Shown here: in pieces, positions 48,884 through 49,103 of the stretch
Numbering within the stretch: position 1 is the first letter of the stretch
How the letters are laid out: each line of letters opens with the position of its first letter
Origin: Nemertoderma westbladi
Lineage: Eukaryota; Xenacoelomorpha; Nemertodermatida; Nemertodermatidae
Assembly: GCA_032718475.1 (NCBI GenBank)
Contig: JAUCBJ010002623.1
Span: forward strand, 1 to 49,103
Direction: 5' to 3'
DNA length: 49,103 nucleotides
The notes under the pieces: model-generated
The model's database searches: none
What the model saw: the letters and a program-made list of their open reading frames with translations, nothing else
What the model was told of the DNA's origin: nothing
Made by a program: the position numbers and the translations under genes

Positions 48884-49103
48884 ATGGCCTTGGAGAATGC
48901 TAGGGAAGTAAAGAAAAGATTAATAGATGCGGAAGCGAAAAGAGAGACTGCAGCAGCTGAAGCCGAAGCAAAAAGAGAATCAAAGGCCGCAGAACTAGAA
49001 TTAGAGACTATCCAAGCACGACAAGAACTACTATGGAAACAAAGAGAAGCAGTTCAAATGCATCTCAGAAGTCGATCAACTCCAAAAAGACATGGATTTA
49101 TTC
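48884..49103 (+). CDS. Coiled-coil frame running off the right edge
   Basis: From ATG 48884 the frame is open to the window end, 73 codons. It is almost pure charged helix (VKKRLIDAEAKRETAAAEAE, KAAELELETIQARQEL), a clear coiled coil. Such Ala/Glu/Arg/Lys helices occur near the start of BEL/Pao gag proteins, so this could be the beginning of a third BEL element next to the hAT remnant, but many other proteins have them. Confidence 0.4.
   Translation, partial: MALENAREVKKRLIDAEAKRETAAAEAEAKRESKAAELELETIQARQELLWKQREAVQMHLRSRSTPKRHGFI

Overview
This is animal nuclear DNA, most likely from an aquatic invertebrate. One host exon is clear: the last coding exon of the ciliary gene TTC30/IFT70 on the minus strand, with a good splice acceptor. 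Nearly everything else is transposable elements and tandem repeats, with no operons, no bacterial signals and AT-rich spacers. The species cannot be named from the sequence.

Layout: 1-2730 is AT-rich non-coding DNA with one foldback repeat. 2731-3543 is the TTC30 terminal exon. 3590-27301 is a 24-bp minisatellite split by a 17-kb BEL/Pao LTR retrotransposon ('BEL1', 5639-22602) with two nearly identical 2212-bp LTRs. BEL1 carries a long gag-pol with one in-frame TGA before the integrase, and then an unrecognised 3' reading frame that is itself cut by a second in-frame TGA. 27302-31081 (minus) is a non-LTR retrotransposon with a reverse transcriptase and a restriction-like endonuclease-type C-terminus; its N-terminus is built of 10-residue repeats and it abuts the minisatellite exactly. 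31064-32040 is an AT-rich minisatellite. 32367-35640 holds a MULE-like fragment, a truncated RTE-like LINE, a 70-bp duplication and a 22-bp palindromic satellite. 35881-37300 has a zinc-ribbon ORF facing an antisense integrase-like exon.

38.2-46.1 kb is a nested stack. A two-ORF LINE ('LINE-A': CCCH-finger ORF1, APE-endonuclease ORF2, joined by TAATG) is split by an RTE-like LINE on the minus strand with an 11-bp target duplication. That RTE is itself split by a degenerate second BEL/Pao element ('BEL2'). A further short RTE copy sits inside LINE-A ORF2 with its own 11-bp duplication. 47574-48878 is a frameshifted hAT-type (ZMYM1-like) transposase, and an open coiled-coil frame runs off the right edge.

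The most unusual material is in BEL1: a repeated hairpin with core ACC-Y-G-Y-GGGT (six copies, coding and non-coding), a leader of hairpin-bearing tandem repeats, an excess of perfect 5' splice-site strings in gag-pol, and a 3' ORF of no recognised family whose internal stop has the leaky UGA-CUA context. All assignments are by eye from translated sequence; no database search was run.
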